Both the position numbers and the translations under genes were made by a program. Shown piece after piece: positions 6,742 to 16,485 of a stretch of DNA of 32,070 bases; position 1 is the stretch's first letter, and every line of letters starts with the position of its first letter. Source of the DNA: Haliea sp. (GTDB lineage Bacteria; Pseudomonadota; Gammaproteobacteria; Pseudomonadales; Halieaceae); assembly GCA_009937575.1 (NCBI GenBank), contig JAACFI010000010.1, forward strand, positions 1 to 32,070. Reading direction: 5' to 3'. Under the pieces are notes generated by a model, which was given only the letters and a program-made list of their open reading frames with translations, ran no database searches and was not told the DNA's origin.

Positions 6742-9700
6742 TTGGGGAACAATAGAAGAGCGAATACGCTGTCACGAATGGGTTCTGTCCCGTGGATATC
6801 AGGGCTGCTCCTGTACGCTATGCTTTCAGCCGCCCTCGGCTGTCTGCCGGCACTGAACGCATGGGCACAGGATGACGCGGCTCTGGGTACAGAGCTTGTG
6901 GAGCAACGCCTGGCGACCCTGCGGGACGGTGGCAGCGCGGACGACAGTGCAATCGTCCTCACCTACGAGCAAGTAAGGGGGCAGCTCTCGCAGGCGGCGT
7001 CCCTTGAGCGGGAGGCAGCCAAGTACCTTGAGGCGATGACCACCGCGCCGCAACGGGAAGCGGAGATCCAGGCGCGCATTGACGCTCTCGACGAGACCAG
7101 GGACCCGGACATGGATCTGGAGCCCCTGAAGCGCGCTGACGTCGAGGCGCGCCTGGTGCTGCTTCGCGGTGAGCTGGCAGACGCCAATAATGCCCTTGAT
7201 GTGCTTAAGCGACGTCTGGCTGCCCGGGAGACAAACGCCAATGAAAGCCGCACGCGGCTGGTCGAGATAGGCGCCCTGTTAGAGGTCATCCCGGACGTAG
7301 AGCTGAAGATCGACCAGGGTGCATCACCCTCCCAGTCAGAGGCTGAACGCTGGCTCATCGCGGCACAGGAGTTCGCGCTGGTTGCAGAACGGCGGGCACT
7401 GGAGGCCCGCCTGACAAGCCAGCCGGTGCGCTACAGCGCCATGGCGGTGGAGCGGGCAGAGACGAGGCTTGCAATCGAGCGCCTGATGCGCCAGGTGAAA
7501 CAGCTCGAGAATCACCTGGGGCGCGACGTTGAGGCGACCATGGATGCCCAGTCCCTGGGTATTATGGCGGATGATCCCGCGTACGAACTTGCAAGTCGCT
7601 GGGTCACAGCTGACACGGAGCTGATGGAATCGAGCATTGAATTGAATAACAGGCTGGCGCAGGTACGCCGTCAAATCGAGGATATCGAACGCCGTTCGAA
7701 GGCCCTGCGGGAAAATTTCACCAATGCTCGCAGGGTAGTGGATTTCGCCGCGGAAAGTGATGTCCTGGGCAATGTACTACTGGCTTACTGGAGCGAGGTG
7801 GATAATTTCAAACCCGCTGATCCTACTGTCGACCTCTCCCGGGAGACAGCTGAAACCGTCATCAGCCGAATCAAACTGGAAGAATCGCTCAAGCAGGTCT
7901 CCAGTGCCACTACTGCGGTCAATCGGGGCCTGGAAGGGGAGGGTATAGACCCGCAAACTGTGAGCAAAAGTACGCGCGCGGCACTGGTGGAACTTGTGGG
8001 TGCTTACCGCACCAGGCTGAGGAGTATCATCGACACGCAATCCGACCTTATCGAGGCCGTCAGTAAACTCGGTGACAGATACCAGGCCCTCAGCAGGTCC
8101 GCGAGGGAATACGAGGCCTTTCTCAAAAGTATGATCATCTGGATTCCCGCATTCCCGCCGCTGTGGCAAATTGCCGGAGCGTCTATTGCGGAAGAACTTG
8201 ATGGAATAGGTGCGCTGGTTCGTTCCATAAGGTTTTCCCCGCGTCCGATGCTTGCGGTCGGAGTGATGCTGTTTTTGTTCTTCTTTTCGCGTCGGCAACA
8301 GCTCGTCACCTTTCAGCAGGGTCTCAACCAGCGCATCCTGCGCCCTCGAGACGATGCGATCGAGCATACCCTGCTGGCCGTTGGCTGTGTCGCACTTCGC
8401 GCCCTGCCTATGCCTGCGCTGCTGATAGGACTGGGGGTGTGCCTCTCTCCGAAGGCCCTTGAGAGCGTGGTTGTCATGAGTGGGCTCGCAGTGTTCGGTC
8501 TGCTTTTTGCGCGTATGTGTTGCGAACGGGAGGGCATTGGTCCAGTCCACTTCAAATGGGATGAGGCTATCGTCTCCCGCCTTTACTCCGAACTCAAACG
8601 AATTACTTACTGGTGGCTGCCGCTTGCCGCTGTTACCGGCCTGCTGGTGCGTACCACCATGGGCATCGGTGAGGCGGTAATTGCCCGGTTTGCGGTCCTC
8701 GGCCTGGTCCTGCTGTTGCTGAGCCTGGTGCTGCTCGGTATTGCGCGTGGCGTCCGCGCTGGAGCTGGCGTGTCGCGCTGGACCCTGCTGAACACGATAC
8801 TGCTATTGCTGGTGGTCGTGCTCTCCACGACTGCGATTGCGGTTCTCATGGGGCATATGTATTCGGTCACAGTACTGTTTTATGGTGCCCTGGATACGCT
8901 GTGGATGGGTGGTCTACTGCTTTTGGGACATGCCGTGCTGATGCGCTGGGTATCCGTGACCCGGCGTCGTCTGCGCCTGCAGGAGCTCGTGGGCGCGCTC
9001 AACGAGGGAGAAAGTTCTGAAGACGGCCCGATAGAAGAGCAGGAGGCGAACCTTATTGACGTCAGCGCGGAAACCACCCAGTTGATCAACATGGCCCTGG
9101 TTGCGCTTTCCGCGGCCACCCTGTTCTACATCTGGTCGCCCCTGCTACCTGCCTTCGACGTGTTTTCAAAGGTCACCCTGTGGACCTCGAACACTGTTGT
9201 TGACGGGGAGACTGTGTCCAATGAAATCTCCCTGGCCATGCTGATCATTGTATTCGTCCTGGCCGGGCTCACGCTGTACGCGGCACGTAAATTGCCTGCA
9301 CTGATCGACCTGGTGCTGCGCAGCAGAACCAGCGTATCGGCCAGCGCACGTTACACGGTGAGCACCCTGCTTAACTATGTCATCGTGGGGGTTGGTATCG
9401 TGGCTGGCTTGTCAGCGCTGGGTTTACAGTGGTCCCAGCTGCAGTGGCTGGTGGCCGCACTGGGCGTTGGCATCGGGTTCGGCCTGCAGGAAATTATTGC
9501 CAACTTTATCAGCGGGCTTATTATCCTGTTCGAACGACCCATCCGCATCGGCGACGTGGTGTCCACGGGCGATAAGGACGGCGTGGTAACACGAATCCGT
9601 ATCCGCGCTACCACGATCCGTGATTGGGACGGCAAGGAACTGCTGGTACCCAACAAGGAATTCATAACCGGGCGATTGCTCAACTGGAGCCTGTCAGATC

Positions 9701-10050
9701 CCAAGGTCCGTCTCGTCCTGCCCGTTGGCATCGCCTACGGCAGCGACGTGGAGCTGGCGCTGAAATCGCTCATGGAGATGGTCACCGCCCACCCCCGTAT
9801 CGTCGATGATCCCGAGCCCCAGATTGTATTCGAGAGCTTCGGGGATAACGCACTGCACTTGTCAGCGCGCTGCCACCTCGATTCACTCGAGAATCGCATG
9901 GGCGTAGTCACGGAGCTCAACAAGAAGATCTACCGGCGTTTCGAAGAACTCGGTATCGTTATCGCGTTTCCCCAGAGGGATATCCATTTCGACGCGGAAA
10001 AGCCGATACGTATAAGCCTCGATCAGGCGCACGCTCAGACTCAGCCGTAA
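6742..10050 (+). CDS. MscK/KefA-type large mechanosensitive ion channel
   Basis: A 1102-residue inner-membrane channel of the large MscS class (MscK and MscM are of similar length), opening under membrane tension to release solutes on osmotic downshock. It has a signal peptide with likely cleavage after AWA, then a long charged, heptad-rich periplasmic domain to about residue 460, then many membrane segments (about 500-800). The MscS core is near 850-1090: the pore helix ALGVGIGFGLQEIIANFISG followed by LFERPIRIGD, then the beta domain with LVPNKEF and the C-terminal RRFEELGIVIAFPQRDIHF. The start is uncertain: TTG 6742 gives a basic n-region, while ATG 6778 starts just before the hydrophobic core with no clear ribosome site. 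The last 10 bp overlap the convergent ThDP-enzyme gene. No second small channel or K+ efflux gene is adjacent. Confidence 0.9.
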   Translation: MGNNRRANTLSRMGSVPWISGLLLYAMLSAALGCLPALNAWAQDDAALGTELVEQRLATLRDGGSADDSAIVLTYEQVRGQLSQAASLEREAAKYLEAMTTAPQREAEIQARIDALDETRDPDMDLEPLKRADVEARLVLLRGELADANNALDVLKRRLAARETNANESRTRLVEIGALLEVIPDVELKIDQGASPSQSEAERWLIAAQEFALVAERRALEARLTSQPVRYSAMAVERAETRLAIERLMRQVKQLENHLGRDVEATMDAQSLGIMADDPAYELASRWVTADTELMESSIELNNRLAQVRRQIEDIERRSKALRENFTNARRVVDFAAESDVLGNVLLAYWSEVDNFKPADPTVDLSRETAETVISRIKLEESLKQVSSATTAVNRGLEGEGIDPQTVSKSTRAALVELVGAYRTRLRSIIDTQSDLIEAVSKLGDRYQALSRSAREYEAFLKSMIIWIPAFPPLWQIAGASIAEELDGIGALVRSIRFSPRPMLAVGVMLFLFFFSRRQQLVTFQQGLNQRILRPRDDAIEHTLLAVGCVALRALPMPALLIGLGVCLSPKALESVVVMSGLAVFGLLFARMCCEREGIGPVHFKWDEAIVSRLYSELKRITYWWLPLAAVTGLLVRTTMGIGEAVIARFAVLGLVLLLLSLVLLGIARGVRAGAGVSRWTLLNTILLLLVVVLSTTAIAVLMGHMYSVTVLFYGALDTLWMGGLLLLGHAVLMRWVSVTRRRLRLQELVGALNEGESSEDGPIEEQEANLIDVSAETTQLINMALVALSAATLFYIWSPLLPAFDVFSKVTLWTSNTVVDGETVSNEISLAMLIIVFVLAGLTLYAARKLPALIDLVLRSRTSVSASARYTVSTLLNYVIVGVGIVAGLSALGLQWSQLQWLVAALGVGIGFGLQEIIANFISGLIILFERPIRIGDVVSTGDKDGVVTRIRIRATTIRDWDGKELLVPNKEFITGRLLNWSLSDPKVRLVLPVGIAYGSDVELALKSLMEMVTAHPRIVDDPEPQIVFESFGDNALHLSARCHLDSLENRMGVVTELNKKIYRRFEELGIVIAFPQRDIHFDAEKPIRISLDQAHAQTQP

Positions 10051-11765
10051 CCCTTGTCGCCATACCAGGTGGCAAATTCCTCGAAACCCGGAACGGCCAG
10101 TGCATTCGACGACGGGTCGATGGGAATCTGCACCACCGCTGGCCGCCCGGCGGCCAGCGCGCGCTCGATGGCGGGGGCGATGTCCTCGCGACGTTCCACA
10201 TACTCGCCGTGGGCGCCGTACCCCTCTGCGATCCTGTCGAAACGCACCTGGTCACCCCAGCGTGCCTCGGTGTATTGCGCCTCGTCGCCGAAGGCGAGGT
10301 TGTACACCTTTACTTCGAGCCCCCAGGCGTAGTCACAGCCCACTATGAACACAATGGGCAGGTTCTTGCGCACGGCGGTTTCCAACTCGGAGATATGGAA
10401 CTGAAAGGCCGAGTCACCGCTCACCAATACTACCCGCCGTTCTTCGCCCACAGCCAGCTGCGCACCGATAGCGTGGGGGATGCCGGTTCCCAGGTGGCCG
10501 AAGTTCTGGCACCAGTGAATATCGGAAGAGGGCGTGGTGCTGAATGCCATATTCCACAGCGATACTGCGCCGCCGTCGCGAATGATCACCGGGTCCACAG
10601 GGAGCGCACGGGAGATTTCCTGCGCCATATGTGCCGGGTGGATAGGAGGCCCCGCGGGTGCCTCTTCGGCAAACGCAGCGACCTCTTGCATGGCAGCCTG
10701 ATGCAGTTGCCTGAATTCCGCGGGGAAGCGCCGCTTTAAAGTCCGATCAGCCAGTCTCTCCTGCAGCTGGGGTATAACATCCCGAAGATCACCGGCAAGC
10801 GGCACATCGATGGGACGGTTGACCCCGAAGGCGGCCACGTCCCGCTCTACGTAGATCCATTTCCTGTCACTGCGTCCCGCCTGCCAGTGGCGACCCGTGC
10901 CGTAGTGTACCGGCTCGCCGAGTTCAGTGCCCACGGCCAATACCACGTCTGCCGCCGCGATCGCTGAATTAGCCGCGGGGGTGGCGTAGGGTGCCGTGTG
11001 CTCCAAAACCTCCAGCAACCTGGAAGAGGCGCCGGGGGTGTGGATCACCGGGCACTGCAGTGTCAGCGCCAGTTCGTTGAGGGCTTGCTGGGCGCGGGAG
11101 ACGAACACACCATTGCCCACCAGCAGCACCGGTTGCTCGGCCTGCTCCAGCAGATCGGCAGCCGCTTGCAGGGATGCGGTATCTGCCCGTTGCGCCGCCA
11201 GGCGATATTCATTGACTTGCTTGAGTGGCCCGTAGCGGTGGGTAGCGGCGGCGAAGTCCTGCGGATATTCGATATAAACCGGCCCCGGAGTACCAGTAAA
11301 GGCCTGGCGGAAGGCCTCATGGAAGATGTCATCGACGTGGTCCCCATGTTCGATGGTGCCGACAAATTTCATCGCTTCCTCGAAGTAGCGAGGCTGGCGG
11401 GTGTACTGGAAATGGCCGCGCCGGACCTGCTGGTCGAAGTAGCGCTCCCGCTGCCCGGCAATGAAAATGGTCGGGATGTTTTCTTTGGCAGCAGCGATGG
11501 CGGCGGGCGCAAGGTTGGCCACCCCGGGCCCTTCATTGCCGATGATGACGCCAGGCTTGCCTGTGAGTCGGTACAGTCCGTCAGCCATGAAACCGCCGGC
11601 CTGCTCGTGGTGGGGTGCCACCACCCGCCATCCGCGTTGTTCAGCGATGCTGAACAGGGTGATAAAACAGGGGTCCGGAATCCCGAACAGAGTGTCGATT
11701 CCCTCGATTTCAAGCAGTTGCAGAATCCTGTCAGGAATGAGCATTTCGCTGGTTTCAGTGGTCAT
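10041..11765 (-). CDS. Thiamine diphosphate-dependent enzyme (acetolactate synthase/decarboxylase-like)
   Basis: A 574-residue ThDP enzyme with the three-domain pyruvate oxidase/acetolactate synthase/benzoylformate decarboxylase architecture. The catalytic Glu54 that activates the cofactor is present in HHEQAGGFMADG (residues 52-63). The pyrimidine domain is 10-170, the central domain about 190-330 and the pyrophosphate domain about 370-540. The metal/diphosphate motif, usually GDG...NN, reads GDS (450-452)...C477-D478. The spacing is correct, but the Asn pair is replaced by Cys-Asp. This is not a housekeeping IlvB, and no regulatory subunit is next to it. Likely roles are 2-oxo-acid decarboxylation or carboligation; substrate unknown. 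ATG 11765 has a clear AAGGAG site. It is downstream of an SDR by 60 bp on the same strand, so probably co-transcribed. Its stop overlaps the channel gene end by 10 bp. Confidence 0.87.
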   Translation of the reverse strand: MTTETSEMLIPDRILQLLEIEGIDTLFGIPDPCFITLFSIAEQRGWRVVAPHHEQAGGFMADGLYRLTGKPGVIIGNEGPGVANLAPAAIAAAKENIPTIFIAGQRERYFDQQVRRGHFQYTRQPRYFEEAMKFVGTIEHGDHVDDIFHEAFRQAFTGTPGPVYIEYPQDFAAATHRYGPLKQVNEYRLAAQRADTASLQAAADLLEQAEQPVLLVGNGVFVSRAQQALNELALTLQCPVIHTPGASSRLLEVLEHTAPYATPAANSAIAAADVVLAVGTELGEPVHYGTGRHWQAGRSDRKWIYVERDVAAFGVNRPIDVPLAGDLRDVIPQLQERLADRTLKRRFPAEFRQLHQAAMQEVAAFAEEAPAGPPIHPAHMAQEISRALPVDPVIIRDGGAVSLWNMAFSTTPSSDIHWCQNFGHLGTGIPHAIGAQLAVGEERRVVLVSGDSAFQFHISELETAVRKNLPIVFIVGCDYAWGLEVKVYNLAFGDEAQYTEARWGDQVRFDRIAEGYGAHGEYVERREDIAPAIERALAAGRPAVVQIPIDPSSNALAVPGFEEFATWYGDKGYG

Positions 11766-11825
11766 GGTTTTCTTCTCCTTGTAAACGGCGTATGCGGCGG
11801 ATGGCTTCGGTTCTGGTATGTGGTT

Positions 11826-12656
11826 TCAGGCATAACCGATGGTGCGTGCCATTTTCATCGCCATCCTGCGCATCAGGGCGGGGGAGAGGCGCTTCACTTT
11901 TTCTGTCAGCGGCGCCTTGTTGCCGGTCCACAGGTGGGCGCGACCCTGTTTCACCGCCTTTACGATATCTCTGGCGACCACGGCAGGATCACTGCCGTGA
12001 GCCTGGTAGTACTCGCCGAGGTGCTGTTCCTGCCGGCGTCCTTCGTCCCCGTTATAGGACTGTCCCTCGGCGATCGGGGTATTGATGATGCCCGGGTGAA
12101 CGCAGGTCACGTCCACATTACTGCCGGACATTTCCATGGCCAGGACCTCGGTGAGACCGTCCACGGCGTATTTCGAAGCGGCGTAGGCTGACATATTGGG
12201 CATGGGAGAGATGGAGGCGAGGGAGGCCACGTTGACCAGGTGACAGGGCTCACCGGCCTCCAGCATCGCCGGCAGGAAGGCGTGGCAGCCGTTGTACACA
12301 CCGTACAGGTTGATATCGATAACGCGGCGTACGACATCCATGGGCGTGTTCAGGAATGAGCCGTGGGCGCCTATACCGGCATTGTTGATGACGACATGCG
12401 GGACCCCGGAATTGGCGATGATATCCCCGGCTACCTGGTGGAACTGCTCCTCGTTGCTGACATCCAGGCTGATAGATGTCGATTCGGCTCCCAGCTGCCG
12501 AATCGACTGCATGGTCCCGTTCAGGCCTCCGGTGTTGAGATCCGCCAACAGTAATTCGCAGCCCTCCCTGGCGAAAGCCTCCGCGGTGGCTGCACCGATG
12601 CCCGATGCCGCGCCGGTAATGAAGACCCTTTTACCCTTGAGATTTCTTATAGCCAT
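11826..12656 (-). CDS. SDR family NAD(P)-dependent oxidoreductase
   Basis: A 276-residue classical SDR. TGAASGIG is at 14-21, Asp39 ends strand 2 (LLLADL, favouring NAD(H)), NNAG is at 91-94, and the catalytic set is Ser145, Tyr158 and Lys162 (YAASK). The C-terminal extension after about 235 (LTEKVKRLSPALMRRMAMKMARTIGYA) is basic and amphipathic, as in SDRs found in lipid or aromatic catabolic clusters. ATG 12656 has GGGAG 7 nt upstream, whereas the longer frame from 12710 lacks one and adds residues absent from SDRs. It sits between the AraC regulator (114 bp upstream) and the ThDP enzyme (60 bp downstream), suggesting a two-gene unit acting on an acyloin, hydroxyketone or 2-oxo-acid-derived product. 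That pairing is inference. Confidence 0.9.
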   Translation of the reverse strand: MAIRNLKGKRVFITGAASGIGAATAEAFAREGCELLLADLNTGGLNGTMQSIRQLGAESTSISLDVSNEEQFHQVAGDIIANSGVPHVVINNAGIGAHGSFLNTPMDVVRRVIDINLYGVYNGCHAFLPAMLEAGEPCHLVNVASLASISPMPNMSAYAASKYAVDGLTEVLAMEMSGSNVDVTCVHPGIINTPIAEGQSYNGDEGRRQEQHLGEYYQAHGSDPAVVARDIVKAVKQGRAHLWTGNKAPLTEKVKRLSPALMRRMAMKMARTIGYA

Positions 12657-12770
12657 GCTGCGACTCCCGTGTTGTTCACTGTGATGAGTGCAGGATAGAC
12701 CCTCTGGCATTGGCTGTGGATGTGCGCAGAGGTCGAATACGTTTTAATTTCGGACAGGATGCCGGTTTGG

Positions 12771-13793
12771 TCAGTGCTCATGGCCCTGGCGGGCCTGCCG
12801 GAACTGGGAGGGGGACATGCCCTGCCAGCGACGGAAGGCCTGGGAGAAGTTCTGGGCGTCGGTAAAACCGCACTGGTCGGCAATCTGCTGTACGGTCATA
12901 GTGGTATTCAGCAGGAAATCTTCCGCGACCCTGCGCCGTTCCTCGTCCAGCAGGTCCTGGTAGCGCAGGTTGTGCTGGCCGAGTTTTCGCCTCAGCGTGC
13001 GCGAGGACATCGCCATCTCGTCGGCAATCTGTTCGAGACTGGGGAATTTTCCTGGTGTACGCCGCAGGGCCATTTTTACGTCCTGAACGATATCACCGCC
13101 AGAGGACAGTTTCTCGTGCAGGCTGGTGCGCAGCGCACCGAGCATATCGACCGCCTGGGGGTCGTAGGTTTCCAGTGGGTGGTCCAGCCATTCAGCGGTG
13201 AGGTGGATTTCGCAAGCCGGTTGTGAGAAGCGCAGGGGGCAGCGGAATACATCCTTGTATTTCTCGATATTGGCGGGTGCCTTGTAGTCCAGCAGGACCC
13301 TGAGGGGTTTTATATCCGGTCCGACCAGTTCCTCGCTATGCGCCTGCAGGGTGCCGAGCCCCCTCTCGATAAGGAAGATCCGCAGGCGTGGATCAGGCTC
13401 GGCGCAGCGCACCTGGTGAATCAGTACCTTGCCACTGATTTCATATTTCCAGTCCAGCAGCAGGTTGTAATTATCGCGTATCTCCCAGGTCTTGTGCAGC
13501 GCATCGCCGACCGTCCGTTCCGTTATCAGGGCCAGGCCGTGGGGGCCCATGTCAGACAGGGCTGTCAGCCAGCCGATCTCCAGTCCGACACCGTCGCGGT
13601 CAGCCACGCGCACCAGGTTGGCGTAGTACATGCGCGCCTGGTCTTCGCTGATCAGGTTGTAGGGATCGGCCAGGTCGGCCTCGGTGAGCTCGGTATTGAC
13701 GAGCAGTTCTGACGCGTCGAAATCGCGCGCCCTCATGAAGTGGTGGGCTTTGCGCAGGGTAATTGCGTAAATTCTTTTGCCTGAACTGCTCAT
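12771..13793 (-). CDS. AraC family transcriptional regulator (OruR/ArgR-like)
   Basis: A 340-residue regulator with an N-terminal arabinose-binding-like effector domain (about 20-210, including the ELLVNTELTEADLADPYNLI pattern of the OruR/ArgR-like group). Two helix-turn-helix units follow in the C-terminal 95 residues. The first is FPSLEQIADEMAMSSRTLRRKL. The second is MTVQQIADQCGFTDAQNFSQAF, ending in the family signature RWQGMSPSQFR. The most likely targets are the SDR/ThDP genes downstream on the same strand and the divergently transcribed TonB-dependent receptor. ATG 13793 has no strong ribosome site. The upstream region is very AT-rich and carries the shared promoter. Confidence 0.92.
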   Translation of the reverse strand: MSSSGKRIYAITLRKAHHFMRARDFDASELLVNTELTEADLADPYNLISEDQARMYYANLVRVADRDGVGLEIGWLTALSDMGPHGLALITERTVGDALHKTWEIRDNYNLLLDWKYEISGKVLIHQVRCAEPDPRLRIFLIERGLGTLQAHSEELVGPDIKPLRVLLDYKAPANIEKYKDVFRCPLRFSQPACEIHLTAEWLDHPLETYDPQAVDMLGALRTSLHEKLSSGGDIVQDVKMALRRTPGKFPSLEQIADEMAMSSRTLRRKLGQHNLRYQDLLDEERRRVAEDFLLNTTMTVQQIADQCGFTDAQNFSQAFRRWQGMSPSQFRQARQGHEH

Positions 13794-14081
13794 GATAATA
13801 ATTTTAGAATAGTTTTATAACACATTGAAAAATAATAACTAAATGTAATTTCTGGCGCAATACTCCAGGCGTGATACGGCGCCCCGGGTCGGCTGGTCGT
13901 GCAGGCGCGTGAAATACGCGGCGCTCAACCGCTCATGTCCGCAACACAGCTTAACCCTGTCCGAACTTCATTCACAACTGTCCTGATCACATCTCCCGAT
14001 CCGGTTGTCGCCGCCTTAATCTTTCCACCTGTAGGGATTACCCCATAAACCTAATTCTAATCCACAGATCCGGAGGGAATC
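13794..14081. promoter_or_regulatory. Divergent regulatory gap between araC-type and receptor genes
   Basis: A 288-bp gap without a gene. The 70 bp next to the AraC start (13794-13862) are strikingly AT-rich against the GC-rich surroundings and hold several possible -10 elements on both strands. None is clear enough to name. A strong GGAGG ribosome site for the receptor lies at 14072-14076. The remainder shows no hairpin or RNA gene I can support. Confidence 0.45.
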
Positions 14082-16469
14082 ATGAATACTCAATCTTTGA
14101 AGAAAGCGGGGCTGCGAGCACTGCCTTTGGCCGTTGCAGCTGCCATCGCCACGCCGATCTACGCCGAGAGCCTTATGCTGGAAGAGGTTATTGTAACTGC
14201 ACAAAAAAGGACCCAGTCACTGAGCGATGTGCCGTTGTCGGTCAGTGCAGTATCGGGACAGAAAATGCAGGACGCCGGCATTATGGACCTGGCCGACCTG
14301 ACCACCTACGTCCCCAACTTCCAGAAGTCCGATACATCAATCGGCAGTTACCTGGTGATTCGTGGACTGGGTTCCGGCATTAACCAGGGCTTCGAACAGA
14401 GCGTGGTGCAGTATGTCGACGACGTTGCCCTCGGCCGTGCGCCCCTTGCGCGCATGCCGTTTCTCGACCTCAACCGGGTAGAGGTGCTGCGCGGCCCGCA
14501 GAACGTCCTGTTCGGGAAAAACAGTATTGCCGGCGCCCTGTCACTGGTGACCAACCGGCCCACCGACGAGTTTGAGGGTAGTGTGCTGCTGGAGTACGAA
14601 CCGGATTACGAAACCAGTACCGCCAACGTGGTATTTTCCGGACCCGTCACGGACACCATGCGTGGCCGGCTCGCACTGCGCTATTACGACGACAATGGCT
14701 ATTTCGAAAACAACCTGAATGGCGATGACGAGGCCTCCCGCGAGGATCTCACCCTGCGCGGCACCGTCGCCTGGGACATCACGGACCAGCTTGAAGCGAC
14801 CCTCAAGGTAGAGCACACGAAATTCGAGACGGACGGTCGCACCGATGAGATGAGCTTTACCTACACCAATAACGACCCTGCCAGCCTGTTCAACGGCCTG
14901 ACCTATCCCGAGATTGCCGAAGGTGTGGGTTTGCTGGTCGGCCAGGACATCGGCAGTGACGATGGCAGGCAGAACTTCAAGCGCAATACCAATATTGACG
15001 AGAGCAGTGACATCGATACAGATAACGTCACCCTGACGGTGAATTGGGAGGCGGAAAATTTCAGCTTCACCAGTGTCACTGCTTACCTCGGTTACGATAC
15101 GGACGAGCTGCTGGATACAGACGGCTCGGGCATCGACGCTTTCGTCATGACCCAGGACGAGGACTACGACCAGTACAGCCAGGAAATCCGCTTTACCTCT
15201 CCGGGGGGAGAGACTATCGACTGGATCGTGGGCGCCTACTACCAGGACTGGGACCTGGATTTCGCCGCGGATTTCATGGTGGATGACGAGAACCTGTGGT
15301 CGGCGCTGGGAGTACTTGGCTCTGCTGCCGGCGATCCCAACCTGGCGGCGCTCGGTGTGCTGACCGATCTGCTCAGCACCCGCGAGTATTCAGGTGACAG
15401 CGAGACCTGGGCCGCCTTCGGCCAGGCCACCTGGAATATCTCCGATGTCTATCGGCTCACCCTCGGTGCGCGCTACACCTCCGAGGAAAAAACCGGCTTC
15501 CGTGAAATGAATATCTACGACACCAACACCGGTGAACTCAGCATTATCCAGGGGGCGACTGCCAAAGCCGTATTCGGTGTCGATTACGCCAACCTCGGTG
15601 AGGCGACCGGTGGGGTGTTCCCGATACACAGCCTGGACGAGAAGCGGGGCGAGGATTTCTTTACCCCGGCGGCCACCTTCGAGTGGGATGTCTCCCTGGA
15701 GACCATGTTGTATGCTTCGGTATCCAGCGGCGCCAAGGCCGGAGGGTTCGATGCCCGCGGTAACCTGGCCCAGGACCTGGAGTACGGTGACGAAACCGTG
15801 CTGGCCTATGAGCTGGGCGCCAAGAGCCGCCTGCTGGACGAACGGCTGGAGTTGAATCTTGCCCTGTTTTACAGCGAATACGACGACCTGCAGGTCAGCC
15901 AGTTTGACGGCACCCTGGGCTTCGTGGTGGGCAACGCCGCCGAGGCGACCTCCCAGGGGGTGGAACTGGATGGCCGCTGGTTGTTGGCGGAGGGTTTGAC
16001 CTGGACTTTTGCTGCCGCCTACCTGGACTTCGAGTTCGACGATTACCAGGACGGCACCTGCTCGTCGAAGGTGTCGCAGGCAACCGGCCAGACCCTGTGT
16101 GATTACTCCGGCAAGCGCAATATCTATACCCCGGAGTGGACCGCCAGTTCTTCACTGGACTTCGTGACCGGACTGACCCAAACCCTGGATTTCCACGCGA
16201 CACTGGATGTCCTGTACAGCGACGATCACTACGTGGATGTCACCCTCAATCCGGATATCGAGCAGGATTCCTACGTCAAGTTGAATGCCAGGCTCGCCGT
16301 GGAGGCGGACAACTGGAGTCTGTCATTGGTGGGCAAGAATCTGACGGATGAGGATATCGTGACCTTTTCCACTGATACGCCCCTCTCGGGTACCCTGGGT
16401 GCGCCGTCCTATACCTCCTATATGGACCGGCCCAGGACCGTCGCAGTCCAGGCGGTCTATCGCTTCTAA
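14082..16469 (+). CDS. TonB-dependent outer-membrane receptor
   Basis: A 795-residue outer-membrane transporter energised by TonB-ExbB-ExbD. The signal peptide ends at about Ala28 (PIYA). The TonB box EEVIVTA (34-40) is immediately followed by the plug domain (QKRTQSLSDVPLSVSAVSG; later RIEVLRGPQ-like RVEVLRGPQNVLFGKNSIAGAL). A 22-strand barrel follows and ends in the expected C-terminal aromatic residue (VYRF). The EEVIVTAQKR start and long soluble loops are typical of the large receptor group of marine and sphingomonad-type catabolic loci that import organic substrates as well as siderophores. Substrate unknown. ATG 14082 has an excellent GGAGG site. Divergent from an AraC regulator and an SDR/ThDP unit, it may import the compound they process. 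REP-like repeats follow the stop. Confidence 0.94.
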   Translation: MNTQSLKKAGLRALPLAVAAAIATPIYAESLMLEEVIVTAQKRTQSLSDVPLSVSAVSGQKMQDAGIMDLADLTTYVPNFQKSDTSIGSYLVIRGLGSGINQGFEQSVVQYVDDVALGRAPLARMPFLDLNRVEVLRGPQNVLFGKNSIAGALSLVTNRPTDEFEGSVLLEYEPDYETSTANVVFSGPVTDTMRGRLALRYYDDNGYFENNLNGDDEASREDLTLRGTVAWDITDQLEATLKVEHTKFETDGRTDEMSFTYTNNDPASLFNGLTYPEIAEGVGLLVGQDIGSDDGRQNFKRNTNIDESSDIDTDNVTLTVNWEAENFSFTSVTAYLGYDTDELLDTDGSGIDAFVMTQDEDYDQYSQEIRFTSPGGETIDWIVGAYYQDWDLDFAADFMVDDENLWSALGVLGSAAGDPNLAALGVLTDLLSTREYSGDSETWAAFGQATWNISDVYRLTLGARYTSEEKTGFREMNIYDTNTGELSIIQGATAKAVFGVDYANLGEATGGVFPIHSLDEKRGEDFFTPAATFEWDVSLETMLYASVSSGAKAGGFDARGNLAQDLEYGDETVLAYELGAKSRLLDERLELNLALFYSEYDDLQVSQFDGTLGFVVGNAAEATSQGVELDGRWLLAEGLTWTFAAAYLDFEFDDYQDGTCSSKVSQATGQTLCDYSGKRNIYTPEWTASSSLDFVTGLTQTLDFHATLDVLYSDDHYVDVTLNPDIEQDSYVKLNARLAVEADNWSLSLVGKNLTDEDIVTFSTDTPLSGTLGAPSYTSYMDRPRTVAVQAVYRF

Positions 16470-16485
16470 CTTCTGAGGTGTGTCC

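Noticed and set aside
10041-10050. 10-bp overlap of the 3' ends of the channel and ThDP-enzyme genes
   Set aside because: Short convergent overlaps are common in compact genomes; both stops are well supported, so nothing unusual is implied.
10998-12191. 397-codon plus-strand open frame across the ThDP and SDR genes
   Set aside because: Spans two well-supported minus-strand genes and their gap, with no recognisable domain or ribosome site.
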